Positions 1 through 5,581 of a stretch of 5,683 bases of DNA are shown here, one piece after another; positions within the stretch are counted from its first letter, which is position 1, and every line of letters starts with the position of its first letter. The notes under the pieces were generated by a model. It searched no databases. It was not told the DNA's origin and saw only the letters and a list, made by a program, of their open reading frames with translations. The position numbers and the translations under genes were made by a program. Origin of the DNA: UBA6183 sp041302975 (GTDB taxonomy: Bacteria > Bacteroidota > Bacteroidia > UKL13-3); the NCBI GenBank assembly GCA_041302975.1, contig JBFYQC010000134.1, positions 1 to 5,683 of the forward strand. The letters run 5' to 3'.

Positions 1-132
1 GAGAATTTAAATAAATTAAGAACTCCATTTGAAGTTATACCAGGCTGTGGTTTGTTAGATACAAGTTTAAAACCTGATAACACACTTGCCGAATTAGAAT
101 CTAAAATGGGTAAAACAGAACCCAACGACTAA
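1..132 (+). CDS. 3' end of an unidentified gene (C-terminal 43 residues)
   Basis: An open frame runs from the first base of the window to a TAA at 130-132 and has no start codon of its own at the left edge, so this is the tail of a gene that begins upstream. The 43 visible residues include PFEVIPGCGLLDTSLKPDNT followed by a charged end (ESKMGKTEPND). The composition is that of a soluble protein tail; there is no membrane segment. Codon use is AT-rich like the neighbouring genes. I do not recognise the family and assign no function. No terminator-like hairpin with a T tract follows the stop. Confidence 0.6.
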   Translation, partial: ENLNKLRTPFEVIPGCGLLDTSLKPDNTLAELESKMGKTEPND

Positions 133-268
133 GCCAAACTAAGCGTTATAATACGGTATTTGGTTGTCTCTAATAAATCAAAAAAATCGGTTTACAGAAC
201 CTCTGTTTATCAATTTGGGATTAATTAAACCATTATTATTATTCAATATTTATTACAACTACATGCAT

Positions 269-697
269 ATGAAAAATTCAATTTTAATATTATCAACTTT
301 AGTAACTTTTATTTTCGGGTGTACTTCGTCAGAAAAAAAAGTAGAAAATGCTAAGCAAGATTTGAGAGAAGCCAAAGCAGAACTGAGTCAAGAACAAAAA
401 GATTCTGTTGCAGATTATCTATTGTTTAAAAAAGTTATTGATGAAAGAATTGCCGAAAACGAAGTTGGTATTGAAGCTTTTAAAGTTCGTTTAAAAAACA
501 GTAAAAATAAAAATCTTGCAGCCGATCAAAAAAGGGTAGATGAATTAGAGCAACGCAATATTAATATGCGTAAAAAGCTTGAAGATTATAAAGCTAATGG
601 AAAAGATAATTGGGAAGCATTTAAAACAGAGTTTAACCACGACATGGACGATTTAGGTCAGGCGCTTAAAAACCTTTCAATAAAGAACACCAACTAG
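269..697 (+). CDS. Small coiled-coil lipoprotein, resembling sll1863-type stress response proteins
   Basis: This is a 142-residue protein with a lipoprotein signal peptide: MKNS, a hydrophobic stretch at residues 5-16, and a lipobox-like IFGC with the lipidated Cys at 18. After TSSE, the mature part is almost entirely charged helix. Residues 22-45 and 84-108 have coiled-coil character (KKVENAKQDLREAKAELSQE; RVDELEQRNINMRKKLEDY). The C-terminus carries NWEAFKTEFNHDMDDLG (114-130). From memory, this layout and the W-x-x-F-K-x-E-F-N-x-D-M-D end match small Bacteroidota lipoproteins named as sll1863-family stress response proteins, whose mechanism is not known to me. It is expected to be anchored to the periplasmic face of the outer membrane; there is no acidic surface-export tag right after the Cys. 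The start at 269 gives a normal signal peptide; ATG 263, two codons earlier, is equally possible. Starting at 164 would put 35 odd residues before the signal. No clear promoter was found upstream. Confidence 0.72.
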   Translation: MKNSILILSTLVTFIFGCTSSEKKVENAKQDLREAKAELSQEQKDSVADYLLFKKVIDERIAENEVGIEAFKVRLKNSKNKNLAADQKRVDELEQRNINMRKKLEDYKANGKDNWEAFKTEFNHDMDDLGQALKNLSIKNTN

Positions 698-712
698 GTA
701 AATCAACTTAAG

Positions 713-738
713 ATGATTATTTATTAATAATTAATCAT
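713..738. repeat. 26-bp imperfect palindrome between lipoprotein gene and ytxH
   Basis: The arms are ATGATTA (713-719) and TAATCAT (732-738). They flank a perfect 10-bp palindrome, TTATTAATAA (721-730), with a single T-T mismatch on each side (720/731). As RNA it could fold into an 11-position stem with one mismatch and a TTAA loop. It has no G/C-rich core and no T tract after it, so it does not look like an intrinsic terminator for the + strand. It lies 16 bases after the lipoprotein stop and about 52 bases before the ytxH start, a place where an operator could sit. AT-rich DNA makes chance palindromes more likely, so a function is only a guess. Confidence 0.35.
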
Positions 739-790
739 AAAAATCATGCAAAAGGGCTACAATAAAAATTATTACCAAAACAACTATATT

Positions 791-1060
791 ATGGAAAATA
801 CAGGAACAGTTAAAGTTATTGGAGCATTGCTCCTTGGTGCGGCTATCGGTGGTGGCTTAGGCGTATTATTCGCTCCTCATAAAGGAAGTAAAACAAGAAA
901 ACGTTTAATGGCAAAAGGTGCTGATTTATCAGATGCTATTAAAGATAAGTTGGATGATTTTATGGAAGAGGTAACCGAAGAAGTAGCACTTCTTAAAAGT
1001 AATTTACATGTAAGAATGGATGGTGAACTTTCTAAATCTGATTTGCCTAAAAAGGTTTAA
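791..1060 (+). CDS. YtxH domain-containing small membrane protein
   Basis: This 89-residue protein has a short polar N-terminus, then one glycine-rich hydrophobic segment (about 8-28) with GxxxG-type spacing (GALLLGAAIGGGLGVLF). The YtxH hallmark follows directly: LFAPHKGSKTRKRL (26-39), a hydrophobic end, APxxG and a basic patch. The rest is an amphipathic charged helix (44-70) and a short polar tail. YtxH proteins are small single-pass or membrane-associated proteins, often induced by general stress or linked to gas-vesicle-type annotation; their biochemical role is not established. ATG 791 is preferred because it puts the membrane segment at the usual distance from the N-terminus. An in-frame ATG at 746 would add an atypical Asn/Tyr-rich stretch. 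The ppk2 gene begins 11 bases after the stop, suggesting one transcript. The palindrome at 713-738 lies upstream. Confidence 0.85.
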   Translation: MENTGTVKVIGALLLGAAIGGGLGVLFAPHKGSKTRKRLMAKGADLSDAIKDKLDDFMEEVTEEVALLKSNLHVRMDGELSKSDLPKKV

Positions 1061-1071
1061 TCGTTTTATTA

Positions 1072-1824
1072 ATGATCAGCAAATTCGTTGAGTTGAGTGA
1101 TTTAGCTACAATACCATCTACAAAGGTGAAAAAAATTCACCTTGTTTCAAAGGTGCCTTTGCTAGTCAAACAACTATCGGATTTACAAGAAAAGCTTTAT
1201 GCTCAGCATGCATTTTCTGTATTAATAATTTTGCAGGGAATGGATACATCGGGCAAAGACAGTGCAGTTAAGCAGGTGTTTACTGGGGTGAACCCTGCCG
1301 GCTGTAATGTTACCTCATTTAAAGCCCCAACGGATAAAGAACTTAATCATCATTTTTTATGGCGCATCAGTAATGCTTGCCCACAAATTGGTATGATTCA
1401 AATTTTTAATCGCTCGCAGTATGAAGATATTTTGATTCCAATGGTTAAACAAACCATGTCTGAGGACAAGCTTGTTAAGCGCTGCAAAGAAATTAATTTG
1501 TTTGAAGAAGGATTGGTGAATGCCAATACTATTGTGCTAAAGTTTTTTTTGCATGTATCGCAAAAGGAGCAGTTGAAGAGGTTACAAGCACGTAAAGATA
1601 ATCCGAGCAAACAATGGAAATTTCAACAAGAGGATTTAGATGACATTGAAAAGCATCATAAATATTTAAACGCTTATCAATTTATTTTAAATCATTCATC
1701 AAATACTTTACCATGGGTAATAGTACCTGCCGATAAAAAATGGTACAAAAATTATATCATACTTAATAGCATAGTGCAAACATTAACAAAGTATCATTTT
1801 GCATATCCTGGTTTAAGTAATTAG
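1072..1824 (+). CDS. ppk2: PPK2-family polyphosphate kinase (polyphosphate:nucleotide phosphotransferase)
   Basis: PPK2 enzymes move phosphate between inorganic polyphosphate and nucleotides, usually making ADP/ATP from AMP/ADP and polyphosphate in the cytoplasm. This 250-residue protein has the whole family core. There is a helix ending LYAQHAFSVLIILQ, the Walker A loop GMDTSGKD (56-63), NPAGCNVTSFKAPT (74-87), FLWR (95-98) and the Walker B region IFNRSQYED (111-119). These are followed by FFLHVS (158-163), the lid segment NPSKQWKF (177-184), and PWVIVPADKKWYKN (214-227). FNRSxYED and SFKAP are typical of the class III-like branch, which I infer but cannot prove. Oddities: Ser64 where Gly usually follows GKD, and in the lid Ile192 and His195 where Arg and Trp are usual (ERxxWxxY pattern). 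The catalytic loops look intact, so it is probably active. It starts 11 bases after ytxH and is followed by a terminator. A T8 run lies at 1543-1550. Confidence 0.9.
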   Translation: MISKFVELSDLATIPSTKVKKIHLVSKVPLLVKQLSDLQEKLYAQHAFSVLIILQGMDTSGKDSAVKQVFTGVNPAGCNVTSFKAPTDKELNHHFLWRISNACPQIGMIQIFNRSQYEDILIPMVKQTMSEDKLVKRCKEINLFEEGLVNANTIVLKFFLHVSQKEQLKRLQARKDNPSKQWKFQQEDLDDIEKHHKYLNAYQFILNHSSNTLPWVIVPADKKWYKNYIILNSIVQTLTKYHFAYPGLSN

Positions 1825-1845
1825 CCTTACTAGCCATTAAGCTAA
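1821..1845 (+). other. Hairpin overlapping the ppk2 stop codon
   Basis: TTAGC-C-TTA (1821-1829, the middle C bulged) pairs with TAAGCTAA (1838-1845) across an 8-base loop. The left arm contains the TAG stop of ppk2. No T tract follows, so it is not itself a terminator. It could slow 3' exonuclease decay ahead of the terminator 24 bases downstream, or be chance. Confidence 0.3.
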
Positions 1846-1868
1846 CCACACCAACACTTCCTGATAAT

Positions 1869-1894
1869 ACCCGTTAACGATGGGTTTTATTTTT
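1869..1894 (+). terminator. Intrinsic terminator after ppk2
   Basis: ACCCGT (1869-1874) pairs with ATGGGT (1880-1885) through a TAACG loop, giving a 6-bp stem with three G-C pairs and one G-T pair. A T-rich tail, TTTATTTTT (1886-1894), follows at once. This is a normal rho-independent arrangement 45 bases after the ppk2 stop. It separates the ytxH-ppk2 unit from the SDR-dps-mla run, so the SDR gene should have its own promoter in 1895-1986. I saw no good match there to the Bacteroidota TTG / TAnnTTTG consensus; the nearest is TGCGTTTG at 1954-1961 without a properly spaced TTG. Confidence 0.7.
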
Positions 1895-1986
1895 CAACTA
1901 TTGTAACTTGATAAGTGTCAGTTGTCAATAAAACATCAATCTAACTCAGGTATTGCGTTTGAAATATTACTATTTATAACAACATT

Positions 1987-2763
1987 ATGGAAGTCCAAAA
2001 CAAAAAAAAATTACAAGGTAAAACGGTTTTTATTACTGGAGGATTATCAGGTATTGGTAAAGCTTGTGCAATGGCAGCAGCTAAAGAAGGAGCCAATATT
2101 GTTATTGTTGATTTGAAGAACGAAACAGCAGATGCTTTAATGGCTGATATTGTAAAAGAAAGCAAGCAGGCCGTATTTATCCCATGTGATGTATCTATTC
2201 ATAAACAAGTTCAATCTGCAGTTTACGAAACTTTAAACCTTTTTGGCGGAATTGATGTGGCACTTAACAATGCTGGAATAGGAGGTGGAAATGCAATGGT
2301 AGGAGATATGAGTGAACAAAATTGGCTTAAAGTAATAGGCGTAAATCTTAATGGCGTTTTTAATTGTATGCGTTATGAGTTGGTTCAAATGGCCAAATTA
2401 AAACAAGGTGTTATTATCAACATGTCGTCTATTTTAGGGAAGGTTGGTTTTGCTAACTCGGCTCACTATGTAGCAGCTAAACATGGAGTAATTGGTTTAA
2501 CGCAAACAGCTGCATTAGAATATGCGCAACACGGTATAAGAATAAATGCCATTTGTCCAGGTTTCATTGTTACACCTTTATTAGATAAGGCTGGAATTAA
2601 TAAGAACACCGAAATGCATGAACTTATAGAAAACTTACATCCCATGAAGCGATTGGGAAAAGCTGACGAAGTGGCAAAGGCATTTATGTTTTTAGCTGGT
2701 GACGAAAGCTCATTTGTGACCGGAATAACATTAGATGTAGATGGTGGATATTTGGCACAATAG
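1987..2763 (+). CDS. SDR-family NAD(P)-dependent oxidoreductase
   Basis: This is a 258-residue classical short-chain dehydrogenase/reductase, the usual length for the family. It is a cytoplasmic Rossmann-fold enzyme that oxidises or reduces an alcohol/carbonyl. Visible motifs are the cofactor loop TGGLSGIG (17-24), Asp42 at the end of the second strand (VIVD, favouring NAD(H) over NADP(H)), CDVS (67-70), NNAG (94-97), structural Asn120, and the catalytic Ser148, Tyr161 and Lys165 (YVAAK). PG then occurs at 191-192 and the C-terminal DVDGGY is typical. Such sequences are often named 3-oxoacyl-ACP reductase or glucose 1-dehydrogenase, but nothing here fixes the substrate. The first ATG at 1987 leaves 16 residues before the cofactor loop, which is normal. 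Codons 6-8 are a run of nine A's (2002-2010). It follows the terminator at 1869-1894 and lies 47 bases before dps, so it may lead the downstream transcript. Confidence 0.9.
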   Translation: MEVQNKKKLQGKTVFITGGLSGIGKACAMAAAKEGANIVIVDLKNETADALMADIVKESKQAVFIPCDVSIHKQVQSAVYETLNLFGGIDVALNNAGIGGGNAMVGDMSEQNWLKVIGVNLNGVFNCMRYELVQMAKLKQGVIINMSSILGKVGFANSAHYVAAKHGVIGLTQTAALEYAQHGIRINAICPGFIVTPLLDKAGINKNTEMHELIENLHPMKRLGKADEVAKAFMFLAGDESSFVTGITLDVDGGYLAQ

Positions 2764-2810
2764 ATTTTAATAATTTGTAAAAAACGTTATTTAATAAAAT
2801 AGTTTTAAAG

Positions 2811-3284
2811 ATGAAACCCGATATAGGTATTGCCGAAAAGAGCTTACAAAAAAGTATCAAGATACTTACGGTATTATTAGCTGATGAAATGACATTGTAC
2901 ATAAAAACAAGAAAGTTTCATTGGAATGTTTCAGGATCAAGTTTTATGGAGTTGCACCAGTTGTTTCAGGGTCAATACAAAGAACTTGAAGAGACAGTTG
3001 ATTTGATAGCAGAACGTATCAATAAACTTGGTGGAAAAACCATTGGCACCATGAAAGAATTTTCTGATTACACCCGTCTTTTAGAATTACCCAATAAGTA
3101 TCCTAATAAGTTGGAAATGCTTAAAGAATTGCTAACCGACCATGAACAAGTAATTACGGACATGCGCAAGGATATTGAAGATGCCACGGATAAATTAAAA
3201 GATATTGGCACTGTTGACTTTTTAACTGGACTGTTGGTGCAACACGAAACCACGGCATGGATACTAAGAAGGTATTTGAATTAA
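2811..3284 (+). CDS. dps: Dps-family ferritin-like DNA-protection/iron-storage protein
   Basis: Dps proteins form 12-subunit shells that oxidise Fe(II) with peroxide, store it as ferric mineral and protect DNA in starvation and oxidative stress. This 157-residue protein is of normal length. It shows the first helix leading to KFHWNVSG (35-42), FMELHQLF (45-52), then VDLIAERINKLGG (63-75), the Dps signature. Inter-subunit ferroxidase residues are His37, His49, Asp64 and Glu68, with the same spacing as His31/His43/Asp58/Glu62 of Listeria Dps. The further acidic residue expected four after the second His is Gln53 here. The N-terminus is short with few lysines, so DNA binding by an E. coli-like basic tail is not evident. 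The start at 2811 follows an A-rich leader. mlaE begins 10 bases after the stop, so the two are probably co-transcribed. The 47-base gap upstream has no convincing promoter. Confidence 0.93.
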   Translation: MKPDIGIAEKSLQKSIKILTVLLADEMTLYIKTRKFHWNVSGSSFMELHQLFQGQYKELEETVDLIAERINKLGGKTIGTMKEFSDYTRLLELPNKYPNKLEMLKELLTDHEQVITDMRKDIEDATDKLKDIGTVDFLTGLLVQHETTAWILRRYLN

Positions 3285-3294
3285 TTAAACTAAA

Positions 3295-4131
3295 ATGCAC
3301 CCCACAATAAATAAAGTATCAGAAAGTATTACCACTGCATTTAGATTGACTTCTGAAGTGCAAAGTAAACCATCATTGTTATACCGATTTTTTTCCGGTG
3401 TAGCAATGTTTGCGTTATTTACTGGTCGCTATTTTGTAGAGTTGGTAAAACCTCCTTATGAATTTAACGAGTTGTTGAAACAATGTTATAGAATTGGATT
3501 TCAGTCGTTGCAATTGGTAGGCATAACAGGATTTATCATGGGATTGGTACTTACGGTGCAAACCCGACCAACTTTGGCCGAATTTGGTGCTGAATCGTGG
3601 TTGCCTGCCATGATATCTGTTTCAATTGTTCGCGAAATAGGCCCTGTTATCACATCGTTAATCTGCGCTGGTAAAGTAAGTTCAAGTATTGGTGCCGAAT
3701 TAGCTTCTATGCGTGTAACCGAGCAAATAGACGCCATGGAAGTGTCAGGAATTAATCCATTTAAATATATTATCGTTACTAGGGTATTGGCCACAACATT
3801 AATGTTACCCATTCTCACTGTTTTTAATGATGTAATTTCTATGTTTGGTTCCTTATTTGGTGTAAATATAAACGGTGATGTAAGCTATAACCTATTTTTC
3901 GCTCAGGCGTTTGCACAGCTAAGTTATACTGATGTTATCCCTTCATTGATTAAAACAGTTTTTTTTGGTTTTTTTATTGGGTTGATTGCTTGTTACAAAG
4001 GATACTATGCTAACAAAGGAACAGTTGGTGTTGGTGAGGCCGCCAATTCATCAGTTGTAATAACCTCATTAATGGTATTTATTATAGATGTAGTTGCTGT
4101 TCAAATTACCAGTTTATTTATTGGCACATGA
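3295..4131 (+). CDS. mlaE: MlaE-family ABC transporter permease (lipid transport)
   Basis: This is the inner-membrane permease of an MCE/Mla lipid transporter, which moves phospholipid between the inner membrane and the outer-membrane side with MlaF and MlaD. It has 278 residues. After an N-terminal amphipathic region there are hydrophobic segments near 31-50, 70-90, 104-124, 157-190, 217-234 and 252-276. MlaE landmarks are VREIGPVITSLICAGKVSS (112-130), the coupling-helix motif ELASMRVTEQIDAMEV (135-150), and KGYYANKGTVGVGEAAN (235-251). The overall match to the permease family is clear. The start at 3295 is 10 bases after dps; the N-terminus is somewhat long for the family, but no later Met gives a better fit. 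The stop overlaps the mlaF start (ATGA at 4128-4131), the sign of translational coupling. Confidence 0.93.
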   Translation: MHPTINKVSESITTAFRLTSEVQSKPSLLYRFFSGVAMFALFTGRYFVELVKPPYEFNELLKQCYRIGFQSLQLVGITGFIMGLVLTVQTRPTLAEFGAESWLPAMISVSIVREIGPVITSLICAGKVSSSIGAELASMRVTEQIDAMEVSGINPFKYIIVTRVLATTLMLPILTVFNDVISMFGSLFGVNINGDVSYNLFFAQAFAQLSYTDVIPSLIKTVFFGFFIGLIACYKGYYANKGTVGVGEAANSSVVITSLMVFIIDVVAVQITSLFIGT

Positions 4132-4895
4132 TAGCTGTAACATCTACTGAAATAAATACAATTGTTACCGAGGAAAAGGTGATTGAAATAGCGGGTCTTA
4201 AAAAGGCATTTGGCAGCAATGAGGTGTTAAAGGATATTTCAATAACACTTAATAGAGGCGAAAATTTAGTAGTATTGGGTAAATCAGGTTCTGGTAAATC
4301 GGTACTTATTAAATGTCTTGTAGGTTTAATTGAACCAGATGCGGGAGTATTAACAATTTTAGGAAAAGATATAGCCACACTTAACTCTGAAGACATTAAC
4401 ATACTAAGAAAAAAGATTGGTTTTTTGTTTCAAAGTGGTGCACTTTATGATTCTATGACAGTAATCGAAAATCTGTTTTTTTCTTTACGTCAGTCAAAAA
4501 AAATGAGCAAAAATGAAAAGTTGAAATTGGTAAAAGAGGCTCTTCATAGTGTGGGTTTGACAGATGTAGAAGATAAAATGCCTACAGAACTTTCTGGTGG
4601 CATGCGTAAGCGATTAGGTTTAGCACGAACTCTGATTTTAAAACCGGAAATTATGTTGTATGATGAACCTACTACTGGACTAGATCCTATAACCGCCAGA
4701 GAAATTAGTGAGTTGATGTTGGAAATTCAAAGTAAATATAAAACGTCATCAATTATCATTACACATGATATGGCATGTGCATCTATAACTGCAAACAGAA
4801 TACTTGTTCTTAAAGATGGCTTGGTTGCTGCAACAGGCACTTATAATGAGTTGCAAGAATCTACTGATAAATGGATTTTTTCATTTTTTAATTAA
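4128..4895 (+). CDS. mlaF: MlaF-family ABC transporter ATP-binding protein
   Basis: This is the ATPase that drives the MlaE permease. The 255-residue protein has the full ABC set: Walker A GKSGSGKS (51-58), Q-loop Gln102 in FLFQSGALYDSMTV (MlaF-type wording around the Q-loop), signature LSGGM (155-159) followed by RKRLGLAR, Walker B IMLYDE (175-180), D-loop GLD (184-186) and switch His213 in ITHDM. The SGALYDSMTVIENL block and LSGGMRKR rather than LSGGQ are characteristic of Mla-type ATPases as opposed to general importers. All catalytic residues are present. ATG 4128 overlaps the mlaE stop by 4 bases, and the next gene begins 10 bases after the stop, so the three form one operon. No MlaB-like STAS gene follows, which agrees with other Bacteroidota Mla sets as I recall them. 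Confidence 0.95.
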   Translation: MIAVTSTEINTIVTEEKVIEIAGLKKAFGSNEVLKDISITLNRGENLVVLGKSGSGKSVLIKCLVGLIEPDAGVLTILGKDIATLNSEDINILRKKIGFLFQSGALYDSMTVIENLFFSLRQSKKMSKNEKLKLVKEALHSVGLTDVEDKMPTELSGGMRKRLGLARTLILKPEIMLYDEPTTGLDPITAREISELMLEIQSKYKTSSIIITHDMACASITANRILVLKDGLVAATGTYNELQESTDKWIFSFFN

Positions 4896-4905
4896 TACTA
4901 AAATT

Positions 4906-5568
4906 ATGAAAACAGAAAACATACAACATATTAAGTTAGGCATATTTGTTAGTTTAGGCATTTTATTGTTTGCATTGGGTATATATTTTATAGGCGATGC
5001 CAAACAGCTATTTACAAATACGTTTAGTATGAGTGCCCAATTTAGTAATGTAAACGGCTTGCAAGTAGGCAATAATGTAAGGTTTGCAGGAATTAACGTG
5101 GGAACTGTAGAAAACATAGAAGTAATTACCGATAGCAGTGTTAAGGTGGTTATGGTGGTTGATATTTCAAAACAAAAATTTATTAAAAAGGATGCAAAGG
5201 CTATCATTGGTTCGGATGGATTAATGGGAAATAAGATTTTGAATATTTCAGCTGGAACCAATCAATATGCACAGGTTGAAGATGAAGACATTATTGGAAC
5301 AACCATTCCGGTAAGTTTTGATGATTTATTGTTGAACTTAAAAACAACTACCGACAATGCTACTGCTATAACAAATGATTTAGCTGATATTATGGATAAC
5401 ATTAGATCAGGAAGAGGTACTATTGGTAAGCTTTTTATGGATACAGTTTTTGCCGAAAATTTAGATAAAACCATCATTAACGTAAAACAAGGCACTAAAG
5501 GGTTTAAACAAAATATGGATGCAGCGCAAAAAAGTATTTTGTTAAGAGGTTTTTTTAAAAAAAAGTAA
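4906..5568 (+). CDS. mlaD: MCE-domain (MlaD-family) substrate-binding protein, short form
   Basis: This is the periplasmic, inner-membrane-anchored MCE subunit that receives or delivers lipid for the MlaE-MlaF transporter. It has 220 residues: a short cytoplasmic start, one membrane anchor (about 10-29), and the MCE domain (about 38-117) with VNGLQVGNNVRFAGINVGTV (49-68) and GSDGLMGNKILNISAG (102-117). A helical tail carries GRGTIGKLFMD (169-179) and a basic end, LLRGFFKKK. The GxGTIGKL piece and FFKKK end are familiar from Bacteroidota MCE proteins, so the reading frame looks complete, although many relatives in the phylum are longer, near 300 residues by memory. ATG 4906 is chosen because it gives a normal anchor; the frame extends back to 4804 inside mlaF, but that would add 34 residues in the shadow of the upstream gene. 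The end of the gene is a T7A8 run (5550-5564) encoding FFKKK. Confidence 0.93.
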   Translation: MKTENIQHIKLGIFVSLGILLFALGIYFIGDAKQLFTNTFSMSAQFSNVNGLQVGNNVRFAGINVGTVENIEVITDSSVKVVMVVDISKQKFIKKDAKAIIGSDGLMGNKILNISAGTNQYAQVEDEDIIGTTIPVSFDDLLLNLKTTTDNATAITNDLADIMDNIRSGRGTIGKLFMDTVFAENLDKTIINVKQGTKGFKQNMDAAQKSILLRGFFKKK

Positions 5569-5581
5569 TTACAAGTAATTA
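5563..5581. repeat. Short direct and inverted repeat at the mlaD stop
   Basis: AAGTAATTA occurs twice with a 10-base period (5563-5571 and 5573-5581), the first copy covering the mlaD stop. The same bases also form an inverted repeat, TAATTAC / GTAATTA (5566-5572 and 5575-5581), with a 2-base gap. It is too tight to fold as a hairpin and has no G/C core, so it is not a terminator. It may be a small duplication or chance in AT-rich DNA. In the rest of the tail (5582-5683), AACGAAA (5585-5591) and TTTCGTT (5617-5623) are inverted but no T tract follows, and I see no gene or clear promoter. Confidence 0.3.

Noticed and set aside
147..152. TATAAT hexamer upstream of the lipoprotein gene
   Set aside because: It lacks a suitably spaced -35 element, and Bacteroidota promoters use a different -7 motif (TAnnTTTG); such hexamers are common in AT-rich DNA.
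194..206. Small hairpin ACAGA-ACC-TCTGT in the first intergenic region
   Set aside because: It has only 5 bp of stem and no T tract; too weak to call a terminator or regulator.
164..268. Extension of the lipoprotein frame back to ATG 164
   Set aside because: It would place 35 residues before a well-formed signal peptide and lipobox; the ATG at 269 (or 263) fits lipoprotein export.
746..790. Earlier in-frame start for the YtxH protein
   Set aside because: It adds an unusual Asn/Tyr-rich leader just after the palindrome; ATG 791 gives the normal YtxH layout.
1922..2116. Open frame overlapping the start of the SDR gene in another frame
   Set aside because: It has no recognisable protein character and overlaps a certain SDR coding region; it is a shadow.
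4804..4905. N-terminal extension of the MCE protein into mlaF
   Set aside because: These bases code for the end of the MlaF ATPase in its own frame; ATG 4906 gives a normal membrane anchor.
4881..5261. Long open frame on the minus strand opposite mlaD (similar ones lie opposite mlaE and ppk2)
   Set aside because: The opposite strand codes for a clear MCE protein; the antisense translation shows only low-complexity hydrophobic sequence typical of complement frames.
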